A stretch of DNA of 18,013 bases from an uncultured Acetatifactor sp. (GCA_910580225.1 CAJTXE010000060.1:1-18013); one strand, 5' to 3'; numbered from the stretch's first letter, positions 1 through 7,902 are shown. Notes: generated by a model not told the origin, from the sequence alone. Program-made: numbers and translations.

Positions 1-92
1 GATAACGCCGCCGTCATTATCCGCCAGGCGTTGGCCGTGGACAAAAGGCTCTTGCAGCGAACCCGTTTTCGGCCGTAAAAGTCCAGACAAAA

Positions 93-785
93 ATGTTCCG
101 CACTGTCAGGAAGAAGCCCAACGAAAGCCAGGTGTTCATGACGGACGATCAGCCCCTGGTTGAAAAAGAGGCATGGAACGACTTCTACGAAAACGATTAT
201 TCCGCCTGCCTGGGGATTGCGCTCTGTTTCCAGCTGGGGGCCCGGCTGGGGGAGATGGTCGCCCTGAAATGGTCTGACATTGATGAAGAGAGAATCGGCT
301 GCATCCACATCCAGCGCATGGAGCAGAAGATGCACCGGCAGCTCCCTGACGGGACATGGAAAAGCGCCGGATACCGTGTTGTGGAGCATACGAAGTCCGA
401 GGCCGGAAACCGGAACGTTGACCTTGTACAGGATGCAAGGAAGATTCTGGAGATGATACGGGAATGGAACGCCGGACACGGCTTCCAGGATTCGGAATAC
501 ATCTTCCTGGGAAAAGACGGAAAGCGCATCCATGCCGGAGCGCTTAACTGCCGGATAAGGAAATATTGCAGCCATACCATGGCCACGGTGAAGACCATGC
601 ACAAAATCCGCAAGACCTACATCAGCGCACTGATAGACTCCGGTGAAATCAACATCGACAAAATCCGTGAGCTGGTGGGGCATGAAGACGAGCGCACGAC
701 TTTCCATAATTATTGCTATAACCGGGAAACGGATGCCCGGACACATGAGAATATCGAGCGTGCGCTTTCACGGTATAAAGTGTAA
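93..785 (+). CDS. Tyrosine recombinase (phage/ICE-type integrase), C-terminal catalytic part
   Basis: This is the catalytic domain of a tyrosine recombinase, which would integrate and excise a mobile element by site-specific strand exchange. All catalytic positions are visible: Arg51 (ARLGEM), Lys101 (HTKSEAGNR), His170 and Arg173 (HKIRKTY), His197 (LVGHED) and the nucleophile Tyr207 (or Tyr209) in HNYCYN. The 230 residues lack the N-terminal arm-binding and core-binding domains. Upstream, frame 1 (positions 1-54) reads DNAAVIIRQALAVDKRLL and the frame of this ORF (54-92) continues AANPFSAVKVQTK. Joined, these look like the normal link into the catalytic domain, so the intact gene probably runs in from before position 1 and carries a one-base frameshift near 43-54. 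The ATG at 93 is then internal rather than a true start, and no ribosome binding site precedes it. The gene points at the 3' end of a tRNA-Gly gene 76 bp away, the usual position for an integrase beside its attachment site. Confidence 0.88.
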   Translation: MFRTVRKKPNESQVFMTDDQPLVEKEAWNDFYENDYSACLGIALCFQLGARLGEMVALKWSDIDEERIGCIHIQRMEQKMHRQLPDGTWKSAGYRVVEHTKSEAGNRNVDLVQDARKILEMIREWNAGHGFQDSEYIFLGKDGKRIHAGALNCRIRKYCSHTMATVKTMHKIRKTYISALIDSGEINIDKIRELVGHEDERTTFHNYCYNRETDARTHENIERALSRYKV

Positions 786-818
786 TCAAATGTAATCAGA
801 ACACATGTACACAAAAAC

Positions 819-849
819 AGCGGAACCCCACATTTTATGGGATTCCGCT
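819..849 (-). terminator. Intrinsic terminator of the tRNA-Gly operon
   Basis: A 12-bp stem (819-830 with 838-849) encloses a 7-nt loop. On the minus strand the one imperfect position is a U-G wobble and the hairpin is followed by GTTTTTG. On the plus strand the same position is a C-A mismatch and the flank is A-rich. It therefore fits best as the terminator of the minus-strand tRNA genes, although it could also slow transcription leaving the integrase gene. Confidence 0.7.
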
Positions 850-861
850 ACATAAAAAAAG

Positions 862-934
862 AGCGATAGACGGGACTCGAACCCGCGATTTCCACCTTGG
901 CAAGGTGGCGCTCTACCAACTGAGCCACTATCGC
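862..934 (-). tRNA. tRNA-Gly (anticodon GCC)
   Basis: The reverse complement folds as a 73-nt cloverleaf. The acceptor stem is GCGATAG/CTATCGC with a U discriminator, the D loop contains CAGTTGGTAGAG, the anticodon stem is CCACC/GGTGG around loop TTGCCAA (anticodon GCC), and the T arm contains GGGTTCGAGTCCC. CCA is not encoded. It is the second gene of a two-tRNA unit. Its 3' end faces the integrase gene and is the likely attachment site of the element at the left edge. Confidence 0.96.
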
Positions 935-956
935 ATATTCAAATAAGAAAATCTGA

Positions 957-1027
957 AGCAGGTGATGGGAATCGAACCCACGTATTCAGCTTGGAAGGCT
1001 GATGTTCTACCATTGAACCACACCTGC
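957..1027 (-). tRNA. tRNA-Gly (anticodon TCC)
   Basis: The reverse complement folds as a 71-nt cloverleaf. The acceptor stem is GCAGGTG/CACCTGC with a U discriminator, the D loop contains TTCAATGGTAGAA, the anticodon stem is TCAGC/GCTGA around CTTCCAA (anticodon TCC), and the T arm contains GGGTTCGATTCCC. It is the first gene of the unit, 22 bp before tRNA-Gly(GCC), so a single transcript carries two glycine isoacceptors. Confidence 0.96.
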
Positions 1028-1071
1028 GCTTAACTTTCCGCTGTGCATTTCTCTCTGTCACAACACTGATA

Positions 1072-1100
1072 ATTTTACACTATAATGATTTATCTGTCAA
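1072..1100 (-). promoter_or_regulatory. Sigma-A promoter of the tRNA-Gly operon
   Basis: On the minus strand a perfect -35 TTGACA (1100-1095) and a -10 TAAAAT (1077-1072) are separated by exactly 17 nt. It lies 45 bp upstream of tRNA-Gly(TCC). Confidence 0.85.
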
Positions 1101-1129
1101 GACTTTAAAACTATTTTTTTATATTTTTT

Positions 1130-1158
1130 TGAAAAAAATATCCGAAGTTTCTTCGCGG
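1130..1158 (-). terminator. Intrinsic terminator after the DUF3810 gene
   Basis: Read on the minus strand, CCGcGAAG pairs with CTTCGG around an AAA loop (one bulged C) and is followed by ATATTTTTTT. It lies just past the DUF3810 stop codon at 1163 and separates that gene from the tRNA promoter. Confidence 0.7.
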
Positions 1159-1162
1159 TATT

Positions 1163-2446
1163 TCACTGTCCTGAACTGTCGTTCTGATGCCGGTAATATT
1201 GCAGCAGCAATCTGACCACTCTGCTATAGCTGATCTTTCCGTCTGCTATCCCATTCACTTTCAGGTTCGTATCAATAAACACATCTGCCGCCGCGTCCAC
1301 AATCTCGGTATCAATCAGTGCCTTTCCATTAATCCGTTCCCATTCATCCTCTGTAACAAACACATTGTCTTCCCACACCTGCACATCAACTGTGACCGGC
1401 GGAATTGCCGCTGCAGCTTTCTCATAAGCAGCTCTGTCCTCTTTCCATGCCTTATAGAGATCATTATTCAAATAAGTCAGCACACTCAAATATCCCGCAT
1501 ATCGGAAAAAGATATCCTCTGATTCCGCACATGCCAGATATCCTATAAAATTAGCCTCATCCTCATAGATATACCCTCTCAGGTGCGCCAGTTCATGACA
1601 CATAGTGGCCGGAAAATTCAGGATATGCATCACATCATTATAATTTGCTTCCATGGAAAACGGAAAATAGTACCCCTGCATATGCTGCTGGCACATAAAA
1701 TCCGACCACACCAATGCCTTCGGACGGGGATAATAACCGTCCAGCTGAGGATACGTCTGCCCCAATTGCCGCATAAGCTCTCTTGCCTTGTCCTCCATAT
1801 CCAGTAGTGTGCCGTCCTTCCCCAGACTGCCGGTATACATGACCATCCCATCTTCATCCCGCAGGATTTCTCCGGCAAGACTGTTGCACTGCTCTGCCAC
1901 CATATTGTAGACCTTAATCAAATCCTCCAAAGCATATTCCCCATCGTCTGTCCCAAAATAATGCTCCGAAAAAGTGGACGCATGATAAAGAATAAAGCAG
2001 TTTAATGTCATGATAAGACTTACTGCCAGCAGCATCCACAGGAAAAAGCAATAAAATCTCCTGCTGAATCTGCCAAATCCGACAATTATTCCGCCCCTCT
2101 CCCTCTTTTCTTCCATATCCGGCCTTCCGTCACCAAACGCCATTACAGGGTCCACCCCTTTTATGGCACCAAACAGCATTGCCAGGCCGATACACCCCCA
2201 GACAATGGCGAACGCCAGCGCCAGAACAGCCAATACCAGTCCGGCCACGATAAGCCATTCCCCCATGGAAAAAGAAAACAACCCCGTCACACGACCATAG
2301 ACATTTACCCAGATCGGAAAAATATATGTAATATACCAATCGGAAAAAGCCGTACTGTTCCATGCTGCAGTGTTCAGTACCACCACCAGAACCACAATCC
2401 CCAAATATATAATTCTGCTCCTCCGCAAAAAGCAACTTCTACCCAT
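1163..2446 (-). CDS. DUF3810 family membrane protein with an HExxH metalloprotease-like motif
   Basis: This 427-aa protein matches the DUF3810 family (by recognition): an N-terminal membrane part and a large soluble part with a zinc-peptidase signature. Hydrophobic segments lie at about residues 12-27, 62-93 and 133-153. The motif HELAH at 284-288 is followed by EDEANFIGYLAC (about 296-306), where Glu298 is the likely third metal ligand. This gives the gluzincin-like H-E-x-x-H...E pattern. No substrate is known, so protease activity is an inference from the motif. The chosen ATG follows AAGGA by about 10 nt. The gene lies 103 bp downstream of the DUF3048 lipoprotein gene and behind that gene's terminator. 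I see no strong promoter in the gap, so it may depend on read-through. Both products would act at the cell surface. Confidence 0.88.
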   Translation of the reverse strand: MGRSCFLRRSRIIYLGIVVLVVVLNTAAWNSTAFSDWYITYIFPIWVNVYGRVTGLFSFSMGEWLIVAGLVLAVLALAFAIVWGCIGLAMLFGAIKGVDPVMAFGDGRPDMEEKRERGGIIVGFGRFSRRFYCFFLWMLLAVSLIMTLNCFILYHASTFSEHYFGTDDGEYALEDLIKVYNMVAEQCNSLAGEILRDEDGMVMYTGSLGKDGTLLDMEDKARELMRQLGQTYPQLDGYYPRPKALVWSDFMCQQHMQGYYFPFSMEANYNDVMHILNFPATMCHELAHLRGYIYEDEANFIGYLACAESEDIFFRYAGYLSVLTYLNNDLYKAWKEDRAAYEKAAAAIPPVTVDVQVWEDNVFVTEDEWERINGKALIDTEIVDAAADVFIDTNLKVNGIADGKISYSRVVRLLLQYYRHQNDSSGQ

Positions 2447-2501
2447 TCCCGCCCATCCTTCGTCTTTTCTGCAGCCCTCGAAACGGCATCCGCCGGAACG
2501 A

Positions 2502-2533
2502 AAAAGACGAACATGCTGCCATGTTCATCTTTT
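2502..2533 (-). terminator. Intrinsic terminator after the DUF3048 gene
   Basis: A 14-bp stem (2502-2515 with 2520-2533) has a 4-nt loop. On the minus strand the single non-Watson-Crick position is a U-G wobble and the 3' arm ends in CTTTTTC. It begins 17 bp past the DUF3048 stop codon. Termination may be partial, because the DUF3810 gene follows without an obvious promoter. Confidence 0.75.
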
Positions 2534-2549
2534 CCGAACTGTAAGGAAT

Positions 2550-3686
2550 TTATTTGATCACGATTTCGTCCCATCTGCCTGCAGGCACAATTGCAATATA
2601 GGTTTTCCCTGTGTTCAGCTTGATCTCTTCCCCTGTGCTCTTATTATAATAAACTGTGGGAGAAGTATCCGAAGCCTTGTACCATGTTACCTCGATGGCT
2701 TTGCCGTTTGTAATATAATATCCGTCGTTTCCTGCATTATCAATGATATTGTAGACCAGATATCCTTCCCCGAGATCCACGAACTCGCAGCTCTGAATCA
2801 GCAGATTTTTAAAGGTAAGCTGCGCATTGTCATGCTGCGGGTCAAGGTGCGGCTCCCCGTATTCGTAATAATCATATGTACCCGTTTCCCCATTGTACTT
2901 CAGGGTTGATTTATTATGTTTGAAAGGAATCAGCTGAATCTCATTGCAGTCAAATGCATTCCCTTCATCAGCCAGATCCAGTTCTGTATTGGAAAAGGTG
3001 TAATGAGGACCGGAATAATGCTCATTGTACTCCGTACTGTATTTTTTGCTGTTGAAATTTTTCTCCAGGTCTCCCGACACAATATACTCGGTATATTCTC
3101 TCTTCTTGCCATTGGCAACTCGCGAAAAGTCACCACTGAAGTTATCACAATAGTTCTTCTCCTTTATCAGATCCATCGTGAAGAAAGGCCCTCCGTCATG
3201 ACACAGTACGGCATTCCATTCACCCATAAGATAGACATTGGTAGATCTGGCGCTGCGGATACTTCCGAATTGCTCGATCTTGCCCCAATCTTTTACAAGT
3301 GCCATAAACCGCGTAATCCTGTCATTCAATGTGCTGTTCATAATCTCATACACAATATCGGCTTCTGTCAGCCCATAGTGAGGAAGGGCTATTTTCTCAT
3401 TATCCACCATAACCGCAATGGGTCTCTGGTTCTTCAGTGCCTCATCGATCCACTCATTGGTAAGCTCACTGCGGTACATTCCCTCCCGAGTCTCCTCCGG
3501 AACATCTTCCGGAACGTCTTCCGGCTCCGGCGTGATCTCCGCTTCCGGCTCTATTGCAGGCACCTCCGTGGCCAGCTCCACCGGTTCCACATCCAGAATC
3601 GGAGAAGTGGACTCCGCCGCCTCACCTGCGCACCCGGACATGACAGCCATCGCCGCAATTATCACTGCCAGTATTTTCTTCTTCAT
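2550..3686 (-). CDS. DUF3048 domain lipoprotein (YerB-like)
   Basis: This 378-aa secreted lipoprotein has a lysine-led signal peptide ending in a lipobox-like MSGC (Cys19). An acidic, proline-rich linker follows (about 25-70, with the repeat PEDVPEDVPEE). The N-terminal DUF3048 domain begins at RPIAVMVDN (about 89) with the family hallmarks GLTEADIVYEI, ITRFMAL and GSIRSARSTN. The C-terminal DUF3048 domain holds YITNGKAIEVTWYK and GKTYIAIVPAGRW. B. subtilis YerB belongs to this family; its biochemical role is not established, so none is claimed here. The start has an AGAAAGGA ribosome binding site and its own promoter at 3712-3741. It is probably anchored on the outer face of the membrane. 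Confidence 0.92.
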   Translation of the reverse strand: MKKKILAVIIAAMAVMSGCAGEAAESTSPILDVEPVELATEVPAIEPEAEITPEPEDVPEDVPEETREGMYRSELTNEWIDEALKNQRPIAVMVDNEKIALPHYGLTEADIVYEIMNSTLNDRITRFMALVKDWGKIEQFGSIRSARSTNVYLMGEWNAVLCHDGGPFFTMDLIKEKNYCDNFSGDFSRVANGKKREYTEYIVSGDLEKNFNSKKYSTEYNEHYSGPHYTFSNTELDLADEGNAFDCNEIQLIPFKHNKSTLKYNGETGTYDYYEYGEPHLDPQHDNAQLTFKNLLIQSCEFVDLGEGYLVYNIIDNAGNDGYYITNGKAIEVTWYKASDTSPTVYYNKSTGEEIKLNTGKTYIAIVPAGRWDEIVIK

Positions 3687-3711
3687 AGATTCTTCCTTTC
3701 TGTTTTCTTAT

Positions 3712-3741
3712 ATTGTATCCCCATTCGCCCAGTTTTGTCCA
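3712..3741 (-). promoter_or_regulatory. Promoter of the DUF3048 lipoprotein gene
   Basis: On the minus strand -35 TGGACA (3741-3736) and -10 TACAAT (3717-3712) are separated by 18 nt, each matching consensus at 5 of 6 positions. The -10 lies 25 bp upstream of the start codon. Confidence 0.6.
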
Positions 3742-3783
3742 CAATTTCGTAAAATATTACAAAAAAATTAAGAATTTGCAGCT

Positions 3784-5205
3784 TTAACGCAAGCAGTAAA
3801 CCCGAGCAACAGGTGTACTCTCGTACTCCTTTTCTTCCAATGTTATGCGGTATCCCCCGTCTTCCCGTCTGAAAGACCGGATTTTTACATCCCCCAGTGC
3901 CGTCATTTCCTGAACGGGTCCCTCATACGGAAGCCACACCGTATTTTCCACCGGATCCGACTGTTCCGGGAAGGTTTCGATCGCATACACAGTTTTATCT
4001 TTTCGTGTGAACCCAATATTACCTTTTTTATAGGGTGCGCACACACGGGTCCCATATATCGCCTCTCCGTGCACCTTCAGCCATTCTCCCATTCCTTTCA
4101 GCGTCCGAACTGCACCTGCCGGAATACGTCCGTCCGGCTGCGGTCCCACATTTATGGCAAGGTTGCCGCCCTTCACCACAATATCGATGAGAAGGTTCAG
4201 AACCTCTCTGGGAGTCTTATATACATCTTCGTATTTAAACGAAAATGATGTTCCCAGTGTAATGCAGCTTTCCCATGGAATAGACAGCGGCTTCTCCGGC
4301 ACACATTGTTCCGGTGTCACGTAATTCTCATAGGGTCCTCCTATGGTACGGTCTGCACACAGCATCCCTGGCTGAATCTTCCTCACCTGCTCAATTACTT
4401 CTCCCAGGCGAATGTCCTGACCTGCCTGCTCACATACCCAGCCTGCGTCAAACCACATGGCTTCCAGTTTCCCGTATCCGGTTGCAAGCTCTCTGATCTG
4501 GTTATGGGTAAACGTCACAAACCGCTCCCATTCTTCCGGGTCGTCAGCCGGATGATAGGACGGCCCCCTGTTCTTGAATCTGCCCCTCTGTGTATCCTCC
4601 TTCCAGTAACTGTCCACGTGCCAGTCTGCCTTGGAAAAATATGCCGCAATACCGATACCCCTTTTCCGGAAGGACTCAAATAGATGAGCACATATATCCG
4701 CATATTTGTGAGTATGGAACGGGCACTCCGGCGCCGTAATCTTATAATCGGAATATTGTGTATCCCACATGCAGAACCCATCATGGTGCTTTGTGGTGAA
4801 CAGCAGATACTTCATCCCGGCCTCCTTGGCCAAATCTGCCCACTTTTCGGGTTCGAACCGGAGCGGATTAAAGGTTTTATTCAGTCCGAAGTATTCTTTT
4901 TTAAACTCCTCTCCCGTCACCTCCCAGTCAATGCCGTCTCTTGACCAGTCCGCGTCCGCATCGCTCAGCGCCCAGGATTCCACGATTCCCAGCTGGGAAT
5001 ACGGTCCCCAATGCATCATCAGCCCCAGTTTCTGGTCCCGGAACCATTCCAGCTTTTTCAATACCCTTGGATCCTCCGGCCAGACATAAGCCTCCTCCCC
5101 ACTGTAATTATGGACTCCCGCTTCCACCTTATCTTCTTCGGAAACGCCTTCTCCTTTTACGACATCCTTTTCTTCCACCTGAATCGCTTCTTCACTCATT
5201 TTCAT
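3784..5205 (-). CDS. Alpha-L-fucosidase, glycoside hydrolase family 29
   Basis: This enzyme would release terminal L-fucose from glycans by a retaining mechanism. GH29 landmarks are clear: WFRDQKLGLMMHWGPYS (about 54-70), KYLLFTTKHHDGFCMWDT (132-149), and AMWFDAGW with Asp253 as the expected nucleophile. The acid/base is probably one of the glutamates in the 293-312 stretch (YENYVTPEQ to PWESC). GGNLAINVGPQPDG (about 345-358) is another typical block. There is no signal peptide, so it acts in the cytoplasm on imported oligosaccharides. The first 35 or so residues are an unusual charged extension (Glu/Lys/Val-rich) before the conserved domain. Two ATGs, 5205 and 5199, share the GAGGAG site; 5199 has the better spacing. 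The family's usual SWGY-like stretch reads SFSF (about 320-323). The gene is monocistronic and divergent from the membrane-protein operon. Confidence 0.92.
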   Translation of the reverse strand: MKMSEEAIQVEEKDVVKGEGVSEEDKVEAGVHNYSGEEAYVWPEDPRVLKKLEWFRDQKLGLMMHWGPYSQLGIVESWALSDADADWSRDGIDWEVTGEEFKKEYFGLNKTFNPLRFEPEKWADLAKEAGMKYLLFTTKHHDGFCMWDTQYSDYKITAPECPFHTHKYADICAHLFESFRKRGIGIAAYFSKADWHVDSYWKEDTQRGRFKNRGPSYHPADDPEEWERFVTFTHNQIRELATGYGKLEAMWFDAGWVCEQAGQDIRLGEVIEQVRKIQPGMLCADRTIGGPYENYVTPEQCVPEKPLSIPWESCITLGTSFSFKYEDVYKTPREVLNLLIDIVVKGGNLAINVGPQPDGRIPAGAVRTLKGMGEWLKVHGEAIYGTRVCAPYKKGNIGFTRKDKTVYAIETFPEQSDPVENTVWLPYEGPVQEMTALGDVKIRSFRREDGGYRITLEEKEYESTPVARVYCLR

Positions 5206-5266
5206 TTACTCCTCTTCTTCTTTTCGTTTACCCCTCTTTTCCACCCATCTTTTTGCTCATGCTCTC

Positions 5267-5295
5267 ATCTTAGCACAGATTTTAAAACACCTCAA
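5267..5295 (-). promoter_or_regulatory. Candidate promoter of the fucosidase gene
   Basis: On the minus strand -35 TTGAGG (5295-5290) and -10 TAAGAT (5272-5267) are separated by 17 nt. It lies about 62 bp upstream of the start codon within the divergent intergenic region. Confidence 0.5.
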
Positions 5296-5333
5296 TAATA
5301 TCTGATGTTTTTCCAAAAAATATAAGAATTGTC

Positions 5334-5365
5334 ATAACAGTATCATTACCTGCCTGCCCTGTTAT
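5334..5365. repeat. Inverted repeat in the divergent promoter region (possible operator)
   Basis: ATAACAG (5334-5340) and CTGTTAT (5359-5365) form a perfect 7-bp inverted repeat with an 18-bp gap. It lies between the two divergent promoters, upstream of both -35 boxes. The spacing suits a dimeric regulator, but no regulator gene is in the window, so this is only a candidate. Confidence 0.35.
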
Positions 5366-5405
5366 AAACTGTCATGCCAACCGCCACCGGAATCCTGTAA
5401 TGTCG

Positions 5406-5434
5406 TTGACAAGCCCCACACACCGCTATATAAT
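5406..5434 (+). promoter_or_regulatory. Consensus sigma-A promoter of the membrane-protein operon
   Basis: A perfect TTGACA (5406-5411) and a perfect TATAAT (5429-5434) are separated by 17 nt, 36 bp upstream of the ATG at 5471. A promoter this close to consensus implies high basal expression unless it is repressed. Confidence 0.85.
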
Positions 5435-5470
5435 GAAAACGCAAAGCCCCAAACAGAAAGAGGTATCCGG

Positions 5471-7810
5471 ATGAATCCCTTGTGCAGAATCGCAGCATTA
5501 CACCCATGCAGAAAAAAAAGTTTTCAGCTCCTGCTCCTGGCTGAGATTCTTTTGCTGTGTATGGGAATCGCAGGGCTATTCGGCAAAAATGCCGTATATG
5601 AATACAATGTTACAGACATGGAAGCTGATTTCGGCGCTTATTCGGAAGAATACGGCGGCATTCTGATAAAAGGCTCTGTTCTACGTGGTAATATGGTATC
5701 TATTCCGGGGATCGTTCTGCCCAGAGGTACTTATCAGGTACAGCTTCATTATGTCACTGACACAGATCATGTGAATTCATTCACCGTATCTGATCAGTCC
5801 GGAGGACAGCATTCCGTCATTATGAATACCGTCCCTCTGCTCTCCGGTCTGAGCCCCACAGATGCCTCTCTGTGGCTTCGGCACGACTCTTCTCTTGTAG
5901 TTCATATTGATCATCAGGAAGGGCTGCTGGCAGTACAGAGTCTCACTGTCCGGGAGACAAATGCAGGCAGCCGGATTCTGCTGTTCTGGATGTTTTGTCT
6001 CTTTGCCGCCGTAAACTGCATCTACCTGTATCTGCAATATGACAGAACCTTCCATATTCCCGTGAAGCATAAAAATGTCACCTTCTGTCTGGGTCTGGTG
6101 ATCCTGGCCGCCTCTGTCCCCCTGATGCCGGATTATATGTTAAGCGGCGGTGATCTGGGATATCATCTGATGCGCGTGGAGGGCATCAAGGACAATCTGC
6201 TTGCCGGCCGTTTTCCAGCCCGGGTTGCCCCGGGCTGGCAGCAGGGATACGGCTATGCTTCCTCTGTTTTTTATGGGGAGACGCTGCTTTATCCTGCCGC
6301 TGTGCTTCGCATGATCGGATTTACAGTGACAGACAGCTGCCGGATTTTTATGTTCGGCATCACAGTACTCACGGTGCTGATTGCCTACTACTGCTTCCGC
6401 AACATGTTTCGGGATGCTTATATCGGCGTTTTCTGCAGTATGCTGTATACCCTGTCCGTGTACCGCATCTATACTTCCTATGTCCGCGCCGCCTGGGGAG
6501 AATGTTTCGGCATTATGGCACTTCCCCTTCTGGCTTATGGCTTTTGGCGTGTGTTTTCCCAGGATATCCATGAGGAAAGTTATAGGCGAAGCTGGGTACC
6601 TCTCACAGCCGGCTTCAGTCTGCTGATACAATCCCATCTGCTGACAGGGGAATTGGCAGGCTTTTTCACCATATTACTGTGCATTGTCCTGATTCGAAAG
6701 GTATTCCGCCCCAGGACCTTTTTCGTGCTGGCTAAGGCTGCAATCTGCAGTGTTCTGCTCAGCGCCTGGTTTCTGATTCCCTTTGCGGATTACATGATGA
6801 CAGGAGATTTCGTCATTCATCATGTATCAGGGCGTACCATTCAGTCAAGAGGCTTGTATCCGGCACAGCTGCTCTTCACTTACTTTATTGACGGCGGCTC
6901 TGTCTTCTTCGATCAGTATGGAATGGCAGATATGGATCCTGTGGGTGTTGGTATCACGCTGATTGCCGCCCTGGTTCTGCTGGCTTATCTGTGGTTTGAC
7001 GGAAAGCTCAAGACGCTGAAGCAGGAGGCACAACTGGACAGAATCACTGCATTCTTTTCCCTGCTTGCCATGCTTTTCAGTCTGAATCTTTTTCCTTGGG
7101 ACAGAATTCAGTTCCTGAACAAGATTACAGCCACTCTGATCTCCAGCATACAGTTTCCCTACCGCTTTCTGTCCATTGCCAATGTCTGTCTGGTGGTGAC
7201 CGCAGGAGTAACCGCCAGGTATGTGATGACGCAAAAGGGGAAATTCTACAGAATATTTTATTTTAGCGGAATGACAGTACTATTGTTTATCAGCAGCATT
7301 CATCTCACTGACAGTCTGATGAACAAAGCCCAGCCTGTGAGAGTTTATAACGCAGAAGGCATGGGCTCCGCCTATATCGCCGGCGCAGAATATCTGCCCT
7401 ATGGCGCAGATCCCACCCTGTTTCAACAACATGAGCCCCTATGTACAGAGGGACTCTCGGCGCAGGAATATACAAAGCGGCCTCTGGGCGCTGAAGCTTA
7501 TATCCAAAACCCGGGCAGCACCGACGGATCGGTTCTCTTTCCTTTGCTTTATTATAAAGGATACCGCTGCCATGACAGAGATACAGGTATATTTCTGAAC
7601 TGCCATGCAGGAGAAAATGCCCGGGTTGCAGTCGAAATTCCTGCCGGATTTGCAGGAAATATACAGGTAGAGTTCCAAAGTCCCTGGTACTGGCGGATCG
7701 GTGAAGCCGTCACCGGAGTCACCCTGGTTACATTGACTGTTTCCTTCCTGCGAAGACGCAGGAAATCCGCCCACGGAACAGACAGCCTCTCCACAACACG
7801 CAACCGGTAA
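5471..7810 (+). CDS. Polytopic membrane protein, PTPS_related/YfhO-like (GT-C-type fold predicted)
   Basis: This 779-aa membrane protein resembles the family labelled 6-pyruvoyl-tetrahydropterin synthase related (PF10131). That label is misleading: members look like GT-C glycosyltransferases. Visible order: a signal-like transmembrane segment (about 18-37), an extracytoplasmic beta-rich domain (about 40-165), a transmembrane helix (168-187), then many helices from about 203 on. The first big loop carries SGGDLGYHLMRVEGIKDNLL, with Asp228, His232, Arg235 and Glu237 in the position of the GT-C loop motif, then RFPARVAPGW and Tyr/Glu-containing SSVFYGETLLYP. The C-terminus has a second extracytoplasmic beta domain (about 630-745), a last helix and the basic tail RRRRK. 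The start has AGAGG 8 nt upstream and a consensus promoter. It heads a three-gene paralogous operon and is the only member with an intact motif. Sugar transfer to a surface glycan is an inference; donor and acceptor are unknown. Confidence 0.8.
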   Translation: MNPLCRIAALHPCRKKSFQLLLLAEILLLCMGIAGLFGKNAVYEYNVTDMEADFGAYSEEYGGILIKGSVLRGNMVSIPGIVLPRGTYQVQLHYVTDTDHVNSFTVSDQSGGQHSVIMNTVPLLSGLSPTDASLWLRHDSSLVVHIDHQEGLLAVQSLTVRETNAGSRILLFWMFCLFAAVNCIYLYLQYDRTFHIPVKHKNVTFCLGLVILAASVPLMPDYMLSGGDLGYHLMRVEGIKDNLLAGRFPARVAPGWQQGYGYASSVFYGETLLYPAAVLRMIGFTVTDSCRIFMFGITVLTVLIAYYCFRNMFRDAYIGVFCSMLYTLSVYRIYTSYVRAAWGECFGIMALPLLAYGFWRVFSQDIHEESYRRSWVPLTAGFSLLIQSHLLTGELAGFFTILLCIVLIRKVFRPRTFFVLAKAAICSVLLSAWFLIPFADYMMTGDFVIHHVSGRTIQSRGLYPAQLLFTYFIDGGSVFFDQYGMADMDPVGVGITLIAALVLLAYLWFDGKLKTLKQEAQLDRITAFFSLLAMLFSLNLFPWDRIQFLNKITATLISSIQFPYRFLSIANVCLVVTAGVTARYVMTQKGKFYRIFYFSGMTVLLFISSIHLTDSLMNKAQPVRVYNAEGMGSAYIAGAEYLPYGADPTLFQQHEPLCTEGLSAQEYTKRPLGAEAYIQNPGSTDGSVLFPLLYYKGYRCHDRDTGIFLNCHAGENARVAVEIPAGFAGNIQVEFQSPWYWRIGEAVTGVTLVTLTVSFLRRRRKSAHGTDSLSTTRNR

Positions 7811-7812
7811 TT

Positions 7813-7902
7813 ATGAATCAAAATCAGTATCTGCTTCTCTCCTGTATGTCGATATGCATAAGACAGTCCACAGGCAGATACGGAACTGGAACAAAAATAT
7901 GA
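7813..7902 (+). CDS. Possible 29-codon small ORF coupling the first and second operon genes
   Basis: An ATG two bases after the 779-aa protein's stop opens a 29-residue frame beginning MNQNQYLLLSCMS. Its TGA overlaps the internal ATG at 7899 of the next gene (ATGA). This could pass ribosomes from gene one to gene two, since neither candidate start of gene two has a strong binding site. The ORF has no good Shine-Dalgarno of its own, so chance is quite possible. Confidence 0.2.
   Translation: MNQNQYLLLSCMSICIRQSTGRYGTGTKI

Noticed and set aside
3418..3771. 117-aa Ser/Gly-rich plus-strand ORF
   Set aside because: It is the antisense shadow of the Glu/Pro-rich linker and signal peptide of the DUF3048 lipoprotein gene.
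6140..6637. 165-aa minus-strand ORF
   Set aside because: It lies fully within the membrane-protein gene, whose hydrophobic pattern and paralogs establish the plus-strand frame.
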